DNA of 63,555 nucleotides, taken from Solirubrobacterales bacterium. Lineage in GTDB: Bacteria; Actinomycetota; Thermoleophilia; Solirubrobacterales; 70-9. Positions 7,747 to 16,580 of this stretch are shown here, piece by piece; position 1 is the first letter of the stretch, and every line of letters begins with the position of its first letter. A program made the translations under genes and the position numbers. Location of the stretch: assembly GCA_017304845.1 (NCBI GenBank), contig JAFKLL010000026.1:1-63555 (forward strand), given 5' to 3'. The notes beneath the pieces were generated by a model. The model was given only the letters and a program-made list of their open reading frames with translations, was not told where the DNA came from and made no database searches.

Positions 7747-8754
7747 CTAGGTTAGGGCTCCGAGGATGCCTTGGAGGAGGATCTCGGCGTCTCGGGGGTT
7801 GGTTGGGCCCGCTTCGTCGGTTCGTTTGACGAAATCGAGTTGGTCGGCGCTCTGGAGGACCTGGAGGCGGCCCTCCGCGATCAGGGCCTCGTCCACCCCG
7901 CCCATCTTGCCGGCGAAGGTCGTGTAGACCGGGGTTCCGAGGGCGACCGCCTCGCGGTTCATCGTGCCGCCGGCGCTGACCACCAGGTCGGAGTAGGCGA
8001 TCAGGCTCTGGGCGTCGACCGCCTGACGGGGGACGACCAGGTTCGGCGAGTTCTTCGCGCGGGCACTCTCGCCCTGGGCATCGGTCCGGGGGATGATCAC
8101 CGCGGTCACGCCCTCCGCCTCGGCCAGGCGGTCGATCACCTGCTCGTAGAGCGGGTTGTCGGCGTGGTACTCGGAGGTCTCCGGCGGCGGACGGACCACG
8201 ACCAGGACTCGCTCGCGGTCCAGTCCCAGCTCGGTGATCACCTCCGGGTCGGGCTCGAAGTCGGCGAGGTAGTAGTCCTCCTTGAGGCCCGGGTACTGGA
8301 CCAGCTTCTCGCCCTTCGCCCCCACCTTCGCCATGCGGTCGGCCGGGATCGTGTCCGGGACCAGGACGCGCTTGGCGATGCGGAAGGCGAGCTGGCGCTG
8401 CAGCCCGGCGAACTCGTAGTCCTGGAGCTGGGCCGACGGGATGAAGAAGGCCGCCGAGAGCAGGGCCAGGTCGACCGAGCCGTGGGCCACGGCGAGATCC
8501 GGCCGGAACTTCCAGACCGGGCGGGCCAGCCGGGCCGAGCGGCCGGCCAGGGCCCGGGCCTTGCCGAAGCGAGACGCGCCGCCGTGCTCCCCCACCACCA
8601 TGTGCGGGATCTCCAGCAGCTCGAGGATGCCGACCGTCTGCCCGTACTCACGGGCGGTGACCAGGACCTCGTCGCCCCGGGCCTGGAAGCGCTCGATCAC
8701 CGGCCGCAGCACCAAGGGGTGCGCGGCCGCCGTGCAGTCGAACCAGACCTTCAA
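7747..8754 (-). CDS. DUF354 family protein (GT-B-like glycan protein)
   Basis: A 335-residue protein with the DUF354 opening MKVWFDCTAAAHPLVLRPVI and two Rossmann-like halves, as in GT-B glycosyltransferases. The C-terminal half has the glycine-rich donor-site-like segment SAGGTMNREAVALGTPVYTT, similar to MurG/WecB-type nucleotide-sugar binding. Biochemical function of DUF354 is not established. Its neighbour on the other side of the repeat unit is a lipid-linked sugar-phosphate transferase, so a shared role in surface glycan synthesis is reasonable. It starts 25 bp after glyA. Confidence 0.8.
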   Translation of the reverse strand: MKVWFDCTAAAHPLVLRPVIERFQARGDEVLVTAREYGQTVGILELLEIPHMVVGEHGGASRFGKARALAGRSARLARPVWKFRPDLAVAHGSVDLALLSAAFFIPSAQLQDYEFAGLQRQLAFRIAKRVLVPDTIPADRMAKVGAKGEKLVQYPGLKEDYYLADFEPDPEVITELGLDRERVLVVVRPPPETSEYHADNPLYEQVIDRLAEAEGVTAVIIPRTDAQGESARAKNSPNLVVPRQAVDAQSLIAYSDLVVSAGGTMNREAVALGTPVYTTFAGKMGGVDEALIAEGRLQVLQSADQLDFVKRTDEAGPTNPRDAEILLQGILGALT

Positions 8755-8779
8755 GCGTTCCTAGCTCGGCGACCCGGCC

Positions 8780-10048
8780 TCAACCGAGGCTCGGGTACAG
8801 CGGGTACTTGTCCATCAGCGCCTGACTGCGGGCGGTCAGCGAGTCGCGCTGAGACTCGAAGTCGGGGCCGAGGGCGCCGCAGACGATCGCCGCGATCTCG
8901 GTCATGTCCTCGGGCGTGAAGCCGCGGGTGGACAGGGCCGGCGTGCCGATCCGGAGGCCCGACGGGTTCATCGGCGGACGCTCGTCGAAGGGGATCGCGT
9001 TGCGGTTGACGGTGATGCCGACCTGGTCGAGGCGATCCTCGCCGGTCTGGCCGTCCAGCCCGGTCGAGGTCAGGTCGACCAGGACCAGATGCACGTCGGT
9101 GCCGTCGGTCAGGACATCGATCCCGCCCTCGATCAGCCCGGCGGCCAGCGCCTTGGCGTTCTCGACGGTGCGACGCTGACGCTCCGCGAAGACGTCGGTG
9201 CCGGCGATCCCCAGCGCCACCGCCTTGGCGGCGATCACATGCATCAGCGGGCCACCCTGCTGGCCGGGGAAGACAGCGCGGTTGACGTCCGCCTTCAGCT
9301 CCTCCTTGCAGAGGATCATGCCGCTGCGAGGGCCGCCGAGGGTCTTGTGGATGGTGGTGGTGACGACGTCGGCATGCGGCACCGGGCTGGGATGGACCCC
9401 GGCCGCGACCAGGCCCGCGAAGTGGGCCATGTCGACCATCAGCTTGGCCCCGACCGAGTCGGCGATCTCGCGGAAGGCGGCGAAGTCGAGCTGACGCGGG
9501 TAGGCGGACCAGCCGGCCACGATCAGGTTCGGCTTGTTCTCCTCGGCCAGACGGGCGACCTCGTCCATGTCGACCCGGAAATCCTCACGGGAGACGTGGT
9601 ACGGAACCACGTTGTAGAGCTTGCCGGAGACGTTCAGCTTCATCCCGTGGCTGAGATGCCCACCGTGGTCGAGAGCCAGGCCCATGATCGTGTCGCCGGG
9701 CTCGATCAACGCCATGTAGGCGGCGTTGTTGGCCTGGGCGCCGGAGTGCGGCTGGACGTTGGCGTGTTCGGCTCCGAAGAGCTCCATCGCACGGTCGATC
9801 GCCAGCTGCTCGACGATGTCGACCTGCTCGCAGCCGCCGTAGTAGCGACGACCCGGGTAACCCTCGGCGTACTTGTTGGTCAGCACCGAACCGGCCGCCT
9901 CGAGCACCGCCTTCGGGACGAAGTTCTCCGAAGCGATCATCTCGAGCGTGTTGCGCTCGCGACCAAGCTCGCCCCTGATCGCATCGGCGACAGCGGGGTC
10001 GACCTCGGCCAGGCCGGCGTCAAGCAGCTCTTCGGAAACGGTGCTCAT
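8780..10048 (-). CDS. glyA: Serine hydroxymethyltransferase
   Basis: PLP enzyme interconverting serine and glycine while loading one-carbon units onto tetrahydrofolate. The 422-residue protein has all family marks: [20 protein letters not shown] near the N terminus, [19 protein letters not shown], and the PLP lysine in [16 protein letters not shown]. The frame is open further upstream, but the ATG at 10048 ([13 protein letters not shown]) gives the normal length. The gap to rpiB is only 55 bases, too short for a glycine riboswitch, and none is seen. Confidence 0.98.
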   Translation of the reverse strand: MSTVSEELLDAGLAEVDPAVADAIRGELGRERNTLEMIASENFVPKAVLEAAGSVLTNKYAEGYPGRRYYGGCEQVDIVEQLAIDRAMELFGAEHANVQPHSGAQANNAAYMALIEPGDTIMGLALDHGGHLSHGMKLNVSGKLYNVVPYHVSREDFRVDMDEVARLAEENKPNLIVAGWSAYPRQLDFAAFREIADSVGAKLMVDMAHFAGLVAAGVHPSPVPHADVVTTTIHKTLGGPRSGMILCKEELKADVNRAVFPGQQGGPLMHVIAAKAVALGIAGTDVFAERQRRTVENAKALAAGLIEGGIDVLTDGTDVHLVLVDLTSTGLDGQTGEDRLDQVGITVNRNAIPFDERPPMNPSGLRIGTPALSTRGFTPEDMTEIAAIVCGALGPDFESQRDSLTARSQALMDKYPLYPSLG

Positions 10049-10103
10049 TCTTGGAAAAACCTTTCGTAGGCGGGGAAAGACGAGGGTACCAGCGGCGAAC
10101 CGC

Positions 10104-10550
10104 CTAGAGCCTGCCCTTCTCGACCTCGGCGATCTCGCCGACTCGTCGGGCGTGGCGCCCGCCGTCGAAGTCGGTGGCCAGGAAGGTCTCGACGATCGGC
10201 CTGGCGTCATCGGGACCGAGGCGGGCACCGGAGAGGGTGACCACGTTGGCGTCGTTGTGGCGGCGGCTCATCTCGGCCTCGGCCGGATCGTGCGCGTTGA
10301 CCGCCCGGATCCCGTCGACCTTGTTGGCGACGATCGAGACCCCGACCCCCGAGCCGCAGACGATCACGCCCTTCTCGGCGCTGCCGTCGGCGACCAGCTC
10401 GGCGGCCTTCGCCGCGAAGGGCGGATAGTCGGTCGATTCGGCGCTGTGGGTGCCGACGTCCTCGACCTCGTGCCCGGCCGCCTCGAGTTGAGACTTGACA
10501 GCTTCCTTCAGCTCGAATCCGGCGTGATCCGATCCCATCGCAATTTTCAT
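10104..10550 (-). CDS. rpiB: Ribose-5-phosphate isomerase B
   Basis: Interconverts ribose 5-phosphate and ribulose 5-phosphate in the pentose phosphate pathway. The 148-residue protein begins [16 protein letters not shown], carries the catalytic cysteine in [18 protein letters not shown], and has the phosphate-binding [19 protein letters not shown] segment. All are family hallmarks. It precedes glyA on the same strand and may be co-transcribed; glyA has its own purine-rich site about 14 bases before the start. Confidence 0.95.
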   Translation of the reverse strand: MKIAMGSDHAGFELKEAVKSQLEAAGHEVEDVGTHSAESTDYPPFAAKAAELVADGSAEKGVIVCGSGVGVSIVANKVDGIRAVNAHDPAEAEMSRRHNDANVVTLSGARLGPDDARPIVETFLATDFDGGRHARRVGEIAEVEKGRL

Positions 10551-10604
10551 GCGGCGAGCCTAGCGTTGCGCCAGGCGCCCACGACGCTCGACTACCATCG
10601 GCCT

Positions 10605-11423
10605 GTGCGTGACTCGAGTCTGTTGAGGATTGCAGGGGCCTTGGCGACGGCCGCGATCGTCCTGGCGGGAGCCGGGGGCAGCGCCCTCGCCGACTTCAGC
10701 CCGGAACGCCCGAGCGGGGTGCCGGATCCCTGCCGCACGCCGAACGTGGCCAAGCGCCTGCTCTGCCCCGACCTGCAGATCGGCAAGCCCTCCGAGATGT
10801 ACCTCGACCGCAAGACCGAGAAGGGCCGGGCACTGCTGCGGGCGACCAACGACATCCAGAGTCGCGGCCTGGGGCCGATGGAGGTCAGGGGCCACCGTGA
10901 CCGGGTCCGTTCGATGAACGTGACCCAGGCGATCAGGCGGCGCGGCGGCGGCTACTCGCTCCACCCCACCCAGGCCCGGCTGCGTTTCTTCACCGTGGGC
11001 TACAAGTGGGGCGGCTCCTACTGGAAGGTCCGAGACCCGCTGCGGTTCGAGCTCTGGCGCATCAACGCGGCCGGCAAGAAGACGAAGCTGGTCCGCACCG
11101 GGCCGAAGCAGTTCTACTGCTTCCGGGATCTGGAACGGACCGCGCCGAACCTGGTCCGCTCGCCCGAGAAGGAGGTCTATCCGGCCTGCAACCAGAACCC
11201 GAAGGTCCGTCGGGTGACGCTGGGGACCTCGGTCGGCTGGTCGGACATCTACCCGTCGACCTACGACCAGCAGTGGATCGACGTGACCGGACTCAAGGGC
11301 TGCTTCGCCTACGTGCTGCGCCTCGACCCGGGCAACGTCCTCTTCGAGCTGGACAAGCGGAACAACATCTCGCAGCGCAAGATCAGCCTGCCCTGGCGCG
11401 GCTACGCCCGCCGGGGCTGCTGA
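10605..11423 (+). CDS. Exported lysyl oxidase-like protein, copper site degenerate
   Basis: A 272-residue protein with an N-terminal signal sequence (LLRIAGALATAAIVLAGAGG, cleavage near ALA-DF). The C-terminal half resembles the lysyl oxidase domain: QFYCFRDLE, then PACNQNPK, then DIYPSTYDQQWIDVTGLKG, as in human LOX 'CQWIDITD'. However, the copper-binding H-x-H cluster expected just before this region is replaced by LRFFTVGYKWGGSYWKV, with no histidines. It is therefore probably not an active copper amine oxidase. The GTG at 10605 is chosen because it places the signal sequence at the N terminus; starts further upstream run through rpiB antisense. It converges on tsaC with a 4-bp gap. Confidence 0.7.
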   Translation: MRDSSLLRIAGALATAAIVLAGAGGSALADFSPERPSGVPDPCRTPNVAKRLLCPDLQIGKPSEMYLDRKTEKGRALLRATNDIQSRGLGPMEVRGHRDRVRSMNVTQAIRRRGGGYSLHPTQARLRFFTVGYKWGGSYWKVRDPLRFELWRINAAGKKTKLVRTGPKQFYCFRDLERTAPNLVRSPEKEVYPACNQNPKVRRVTLGTSVGWSDIYPSTYDQQWIDVTGLKGCFAYVLRLDPGNVLFELDKRNNISQRKISLPWRGYARRGC

Positions 11424-11427
11424 GGCG

Positions 11428-12057
11428 TCAGCGCCCCAGCGCCGCGATCAGGTCGCCGCGGCTCATCCCACCTTCGCGGAGGATCTCCCAGGTGCCGTGC
11501 TCGTCGTACTCGGTGAGGTCGACCACGGTCGACGGAAGTCCGGTCAGGCGGCCGCCGTCGATCGCCAGGTCCACCCGCTCCCGAACCTCGGGGACCACGC
11601 CCTCGAAGACCGAGGGGGCAGGCTCGCCGCTGAGGTTGGCGCTGGTCTGGAAGAGCGGGAACCTGACCCCGGAGAGAGGACCGTCGATGACCCGGATGCC
11701 GAGCCGGGAACCATCCTCGCGGCAGGCCAGCGGGTAACGGTGACGGGGGTTGGGCACGATCAGCGTGACCGGGCCGGGCAGCAGCCTCGCCGCCGCCTCG
11801 CTGACCCTCTGGCCGAGATCGCGGATCAGCTCCCGCATCGCCAGGGGCGACAGGTACATGACCGCCGAGGGCTTGCCGTCGTCGCGGCCCTTGATCTGGT
11901 GGATGCGACGGATCGCCTTCTCGTTCAACGGGTCGCAGGCGAGCCCGTAGAGCCCGTCGGCCGGGAACAGGGCCACGCCGCCCTTGCTGATGCAGCTCTC
12001 CAGGGCCTGCCGGGCGGCATCGCCGGCGTTCACGCTTGTCGCTACGACCTTCACCAC
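11428..12057 (-). CDS. tsaC: Threonylcarbamoyl-AMP synthase (Sua5/YrdC/YciO family)
   Basis: Makes threonylcarbamoyl-AMP from threonine, bicarbonate and ATP for the t6A37 modification of ANN-decoding tRNAs. The 209-residue protein has the nucleotide pocket signature: FPADGLYGLACDP, HQIKGRDDGKP (KxR) and FQTSANLSGEP (SxN). It lacks the extra C-terminal Sua5 domain and is thus the short YrdC form. It lies 9 bp after prmC in the translation-factor operon. Confidence 0.93.
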   Translation of the reverse strand: MVKVVATSVNAGDAARQALESCISKGGVALFPADGLYGLACDPLNEKAIRRIHQIKGRDDGKPSAVMYLSPLAMRELIRDLGQRVSEAAARLLPGPVTLIVPNPRHRYPLACREDGSRLGIRVIDGPLSGVRFPLFQTSANLSGEPAPSVFEGVVPEVRERVDLAIDGGRLTGLPSTVVDLTEYDEHGTWEILREGGMSRGDLIAALGR

Positions 12058-12066
12058 TCGATCATG

Positions 12067-12921
12067 TCAGGCATCGACTCCCGGCCGCGACCGACGACCG
12101 ACCACGACCCGGTCGATCCCGGCCAGATCGAGCCTGACCTCGGTCTCCGGCCAGCCGGACGCCCGCAGCATCGCCGCGACCCTCTCGCCCTGCCCCTGGC
12201 CGATCTCCAGCCCGATCACCGGCGCCTCGATCCCCGCCGCGCCGATGCCGACGAGGACCTCGGCGATGACATCGGTCCCGTCCGGGCCGCCGAAGAGCGC
12301 GCCTTCCGGCTCCCACTGGCCGACTTCGGGCGGCAGCCCGTCGCTGTCCGGCACGTAGGGCAGGTTGGCCAGGATCAGATCGAACCGGGCCGACCCCTCC
12401 GGCAGGGAGCCGAGCCGGAACTCGACCCTCTCCCCCAGCCCGAGCCGGCGGGCGTTGGCGATCGCGACCTCGAGCGCCCCGTCCGAGACGTCGGTGGCGA
12501 CGACCCGGCTGTCGGGCAGCTCATCGGCGACCGCCAGCGCGATCGCCCCGGAGCCGGTTCCGATCTCGAGCACCTCGGTCGGGCCGACCTCGAGGGCCAG
12601 CTCGACCAGCATCTCGGTCTCCGGCCGGGGGATCAGGACCCGCCGGTCCACCAGCAGCTCGATGTGACGGAATCCGCGGCTGCCGAGGATGTAGGCGACC
12701 GGCTCCCGCCGCAGCCGCCGCCGGACCGCTTCCGAGAACGCCCTCGCCACGGACGGCTCGAGGGTCAGGTCGCGGTCGACGATCAGCGTCGCGCGATCGG
12801 TCCCGGCCAGCTCGGCGAGCAGCAGTTCGGCATCGAGCCGCGGCGTCTCGATCCCGACCGCGGAGAACGAGTCGGTCGCCGCCGCGAGGGCGTCGGCGGC
12901 CCGCGCCTCACCCCCGGGCAC
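12067..12921 (-). CDS. prmC: Peptide chain release factor glutamine methyltransferase
   Basis: Methylates the glutamine of the GGQ motif in RF1 (adjacent prfA) and RF2 using S-adenosylmethionine. The 284-residue protein has the helical N-terminal domain and a Rossmann domain with VLEIGTGSGAIALAVA (SAM loop). The catalytic motif, normally NPPY, reads NLPY here (FDLILANLPYVP), a change at one of its central prolines. NLPY occurs in rRNA dimethyladenosine enzymes, but the gene position between prfA and tsaC and the overall layout say PrmC. The start is 2 bp after the prfA stop. Confidence 0.93.
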   Translation of the reverse strand: MPGGEARAADALAAATDSFSAVGIETPRLDAELLLAELAGTDRATLIVDRDLTLEPSVARAFSEAVRRRLRREPVAYILGSRGFRHIELLVDRRVLIPRPETEMLVELALEVGPTEVLEIGTGSGAIALAVADELPDSRVVATDVSDGALEVAIANARRLGLGERVEFRLGSLPEGSARFDLILANLPYVPDSDGLPPEVGQWEPEGALFGGPDGTDVIAEVLVGIGAAGIEAPVIGLEIGQGQGERVAAMLRASGWPETEVRLDLAGIDRVVVGRRSRPGVDA

Positions 12922-12923
12922 GG

Positions 12924-13985
<1,062 letters not shown>

Positions 13986-13992
13986 GAGGCCA

Positions 13993-15000
13993 TTAAGCCA
14001 CAATCTCGATCGGTTCGAGATACGCGTTGTCCTCGGGCTTCTCCACCTCGAGGACCGCGTTCAGGGCGGCGATCGCGACTTCGAGCTGTTCCTCGTCCGG
14101 TTCCCGGGTGGTCAGGTTCTGGAGCATGAGGCCCGGCCACATGATCGTGCGCACCCAGGACTTCTCGCGGTTGCGCCCGGCCCACTTGATCAGCTCGTAG
14201 GCGATGCCGGCGATCAGCGGCACCCCGACGATCCGTGACAGCAGCAGCCAGTACCAGGCCGGCAGGCCCAGCGGGGCGAAGACGAAGATCGCCACCACCA
14301 TCACGATCAGCAGGAAGCTGGTGCCGCAGCGGGGATGGAGGCGGGAGTAGAGCTTGGCCCGCGAGGGCACCAGCTCGTCCTCGGCCTCGTAGCAGGAGAT
14401 CGTCTTGTGCTCGGCGCCGTGGTACTCGAACACCCGTCGCAGATCCTCCAGCCGGGAGATCGCGACGATGTAGCCGATGAAGATGCCGGTCCGGACCAGC
14501 CCCTCGACCAGCCAGAACAGGAAGGCGGAATCGAGCCAGTCCTTGATCAGGCTGGTCAACCCGACCGGGATCACGAAGAAGAGCAGGATCGCGAAGGCGA
14601 GCGAGACGAAGATGGTGAGGCCCCAGGCGGCGCCGCCGATCTCGGTCTCCTCCTCCCCCTCCTCGAGTTGGGCGTTGGCGGAGATGCCGAGCGCGCGGAA
14701 GCCGATCTTGAGCGACTCGGCCAGGGCGACGATGCCCCGGATGATCGGCCAGCGGAGGATCGGGTTCCGCCGGGCCCACGGCCGCACCTTGTCGAGCGTG
14801 GTCTGGATCTGGCCGTCGGGCCGGCGGACCGCCACCGCCCAGGTGGTGACGCCGCGCATCATCACGCCCTCCAGCACCGCCTGACCGCCGACCGGGGCGT
14901 CGCGCTTCGCTTCCAGCGGCGCGGGCGCGGGCGCGGAACCCTGTTCCAGGGCAGGCGAAACGGCGCCAGACCCTTCAGGTGAGGCGCCGTTCGGCTTCAT
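13993..15000 (-). CDS. DUF1385 family membrane protein
   Basis: A 335-residue integral membrane protein. Family marks are VGGQAVLEGVMMRG near residue 37, the central FEYHGAEHKTISCYEAED segment, and SRLHPRCGTSFLLIVMV. The conserved His and Cys residues look like a metal or catalytic site, but no function is established. It is a constant neighbour of rpmE and prfA in many Gram-positive and Thermoleophilia genomes. The N-terminal 35 residues are a low-complexity Ala/Pro stretch. It ends a few bases before the prfA start. Confidence 0.9.
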   Translation of the reverse strand: MKPNGASPEGSGAVSPALEQGSAPAPAPLEAKRDAPVGGQAVLEGVMMRGVTTWAVAVRRPDGQIQTTLDKVRPWARRNPILRWPIIRGIVALAESLKIGFRALGISANAQLEEGEEETEIGGAAWGLTIFVSLAFAILLFFVIPVGLTSLIKDWLDSAFLFWLVEGLVRTGIFIGYIVAISRLEDLRRVFEYHGAEHKTISCYEAEDELVPSRAKLYSRLHPRCGTSFLLIVMVVAIFVFAPLGLPAWYWLLLSRIVGVPLIAGIAYELIKWAGRNREKSWVRTIMWPGLMLQNLTTREPDEEQLEVAIAALNAVLEVEKPEDNAYLEPIEIVA

Positions 15001-15035
15001 TCATGCTCGCGGACCGTCGCCCGGTCCAGCGGAGG

Positions 15036-15260
15036 CTAGTTCTGGCCTGCGGCGGCCTTGGCGCGCTTGGCAGCGCGGCGCTGGAAGCGCTCGACCCGTC
15101 CGCCGGTGTCAACCAGCTTCTGCTTGCCGGTGTAGAAGGGGTGGCAGGCAGAGCAGAGTTCGACATGCAGGTCAGACTTGGTCGACCGCGTGTAGAACTG
15201 GTTGCCGCACGAACAGGAGACGTTCGCGAGCGTGTATTCGGGGTGGATATCTGCCTTCAT
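15036..15260 (-). CDS. rpmE: Ribosomal protein bL31, zinc-binding type
   Basis: Large-subunit protein, 74 residues. It is the zinc-containing form: cysteines at positions 16, 18, 36 and 39 (CSCGNQF and [12 protein letters not shown]). The C-terminal tail is basic ([17 protein letters not shown]). The ATG at 15260 gives the usual start MKADIHPEY; the frame is open upstream but nothing there resembles bL31. It heads the rpmE-DUF1385-prfA-prmC-tsaC series. Confidence 0.96.
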   Translation of the reverse strand: MKADIHPEYTLANVSCSCGNQFYTRSTKSDLHVELCSACHPFYTGKQKLVDTGGRVERFQRRAAKRAKAAAGQN

Positions 15261-15338
15261 ACAAGACATTCTAGAGAAGACGTCAAACCACCGGAGCCTG
15301 TGGTCAGGGCGGCCCCCGGCAGAGCACCCGCGGACGGG

Positions 15339-15387
15339 CGCGAGATGCGGATTGGGTGCGCTATATGGCGCGAATCTGCATCTCGCG
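15339..15387. repeat. Imperfect inverted repeat with embedded direct repeat
   Basis: Arms CGCGAGATGCGGATT (15339-15353) and AATCTGCATCTCGCG (15373-15387) pair at 14 of 15 positions around a 19-base loop. The decamer ATTGGGTGCG occurs at 15351-15360 and again at 15390-15399. It lies in the 256-base gap between divergent rpmE and the small gene at 15517, so an operator or leader hairpin for either is possible. Confidence 0.6.
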
Positions 15388-15516
15388 GAATTGGGTGCGG
15401 CTCCACCGTGGGGCCTCGAAAGAGCGTTTTTCGCAAATTGCGGGGTTTTTGGCAGGTTTTCCGTCCGAAGGGGCGAAGAGACTTTCCATAACCCCTTCCG
15501 GAGGAGGATCGTCCGT

Positions 15517-15726
15517 ATGGCTCGAGAGGTATTTGACCAGGCCCGGCCGCGCAGCACCAAGGCGCAGCGTTTTGCTGATGCTTTCAAGGGTTGCGACGAG
15601 TGGACCATCCCGCCGCGGAAGCCCCGATCGATGTCCGGCCCCGTCCAAGAGGTGCAGGGATCGCCGTTCGATTCCCGTCTCTACGGTGCCGAGATCATCG
15701 ACCTGGAGTTCCGCGAGGCTGCCTGA
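15517..15726 (+). CDS. Hypothetical 69-residue protein
   Basis: Not recognised. The ATG at 15517 follows a strong ribosome site (GGAGGAGG) about 10 bases upstream, which is the main reason to believe it and to prefer this start over earlier in-frame ones. The product begins [19 protein letters not shown], is hydrophilic with a proline/arginine-rich middle ([16 protein letters not shown]) and ends DLEFREAA. No membrane segment or signal peptide is seen. It converges on the gene at 15730 with a 3-bp gap. Confidence 0.5.
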   Translation: MAREVFDQARPRSTKAQRFADAFKGCDEWTIPPRKPRSMSGPVQEVQGSPFDSRLYGAEIIDLEFREAA

Positions 15727-15729
15727 TCT

Positions 15730-16422
15730 CTAGCGGATGACAGCCACTCTGAGGATCCGATCCTTGAAGATCGCGGTCCCGCCGGTTGTGCTGTAGCGCA
15801 GCTGGAACGTCTTCGTCCCCGGAGAGACCGGCATCACGATCCATCCGGCCCTGACCCGGCTGGTCACTCCGTCTCCCGCCCCGATGCCGGGCGTGGAGAT
15901 CCTCGTCTGGAAGCTGCTCGCGTCGGTCCGGTGGATCATCACCGGATTCGGGATCGTGCTCGGTTCGTACAGGTAGACGCGGGCGCTGTTGTTGCCGGTC
16001 GCCCGCATCGACGCCTCGGCCTGGATCGCGACCATGCCGCCGGGGGCCGGGATCTGGACCGTCGCGGTGGGACCGCTGAGGTCGACCGGGACGTTCGAGG
16101 TGGTCGACGATTCACCCAGTGCGGCCGCGGTCGTGCCGAGCCGTAGCTTCCAGGGTCCGACCGCGTAGTCGGCGAGTTGCTTGCTGCGGACGGCGTTGCC
16201 GCGCAGCTTCGCGTTGGTGACCGCCCGCGGTCCGAGTTGGTTGGCGCCGACCGCCTTCGGCGCGATGTCGTCCCGTTTGACCGACCACTTGCCCTTGAGC
16301 GCGGTCGCCGTGCCGCCCAGTGCCACGAAGAGCGCCACCAGGGAGAGGATCAACGCCGGTGACGGCAGCCGCCTGCGCCTCCCTCCCGTTTCCGATTTCT
16401 TCACCCTGCCTGCCTGATCCAC
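15730..16422 (-). CDS. Exported or membrane-anchored 'ALFVALGGTATA' protein
   Basis: A 230-residue protein. An arginine-rich start (KKSETGGRRRRLPSP) precedes one hydrophobic segment ALILSLVALFVALGGTATA. That segment is followed by short repeats of the type 'KAVGANQLGPRAVTNAKLRGNAVRSKQL'-like spacing (here residues about 55-82), a pattern common in multi-copy exported proteins of Thermoleophilia. The C-terminal half is a probable beta-sandwich (FQLRYSTTGGTAIFKDRILR). Function is unknown; cell-surface attachment is inferred. The GTG start at 16422 follows GGGAGGAAATC. Confidence 0.75.
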   Translation of the reverse strand: MDQAGRVKKSETGGRRRRLPSPALILSLVALFVALGGTATALKGKWSVKRDDIAPKAVGANQLGPRAVTNAKLRGNAVRSKQLADYAVGPWKLRLGTTAAALGESSTTSNVPVDLSGPTATVQIPAPGGMVAIQAEASMRATGNNSARVYLYEPSTIPNPVMIHRTDASSFQTRISTPGIGAGDGVTSRVRAGWIVMPVSPGTKTFQLRYSTTGGTAIFKDRILRVAVIR

Positions 16423-16442
16423 GATTTCCTCCCGCCGTTGAT

Positions 16443-16460
16443 TGTGAGCGTTTCCTCACA
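16443..16460. promoter_or_regulatory. Inverted repeat upstream of 16422 gene
   Basis: Perfect 6-bp arms TGTGAG (16443-16448) and CTCACA (16455-16460) separated by 6 bases, 21-38 bases before the start codon and next to TATAT on the same side. The position suits an operator or the 5' end of the message. The regulator is unknown. Confidence 0.4.
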
Positions 16461-16500
16461 TATATCCGGCGGCACCCGCGGCCAAACAGACGGCCCAACG

Positions 16501-16532
16501 AAAAGCGGCGCCGGGTCTTCCCGGCGCCGCTT
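16501..16532 (-). terminator. Rho-independent terminator of the ETF-QO gene
   Basis: Perfect 11-bp GC stem (16505-16515 with 16520-16530), loop TCTT/AAGA, followed on the minus strand by TTTT. It lies 50 bases after the ETF-QO stop. Because the plus side also has T residues after the stem, some bidirectional action is possible, but no plus-strand gene ends here. Confidence 0.85.
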
Positions 16533-16580
16533 CGCACTACTTGGCGCTTGATCTGTGACCGGCTCTCTCCGGCCCGTCGA

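Noticed and set aside
10049..10103. Glycine riboswitch before glyA
   Set aside because: Only 55 bases lie between rpiB stop and glyA start; far too short and no tandem aptamer pattern.
16501..16532. Inverted repeat as operator of the 16422 gene
   Set aside because: The stem is 11 bp of pure GC followed by TTTT downstream of ETF-QO, so a terminator explains it better.
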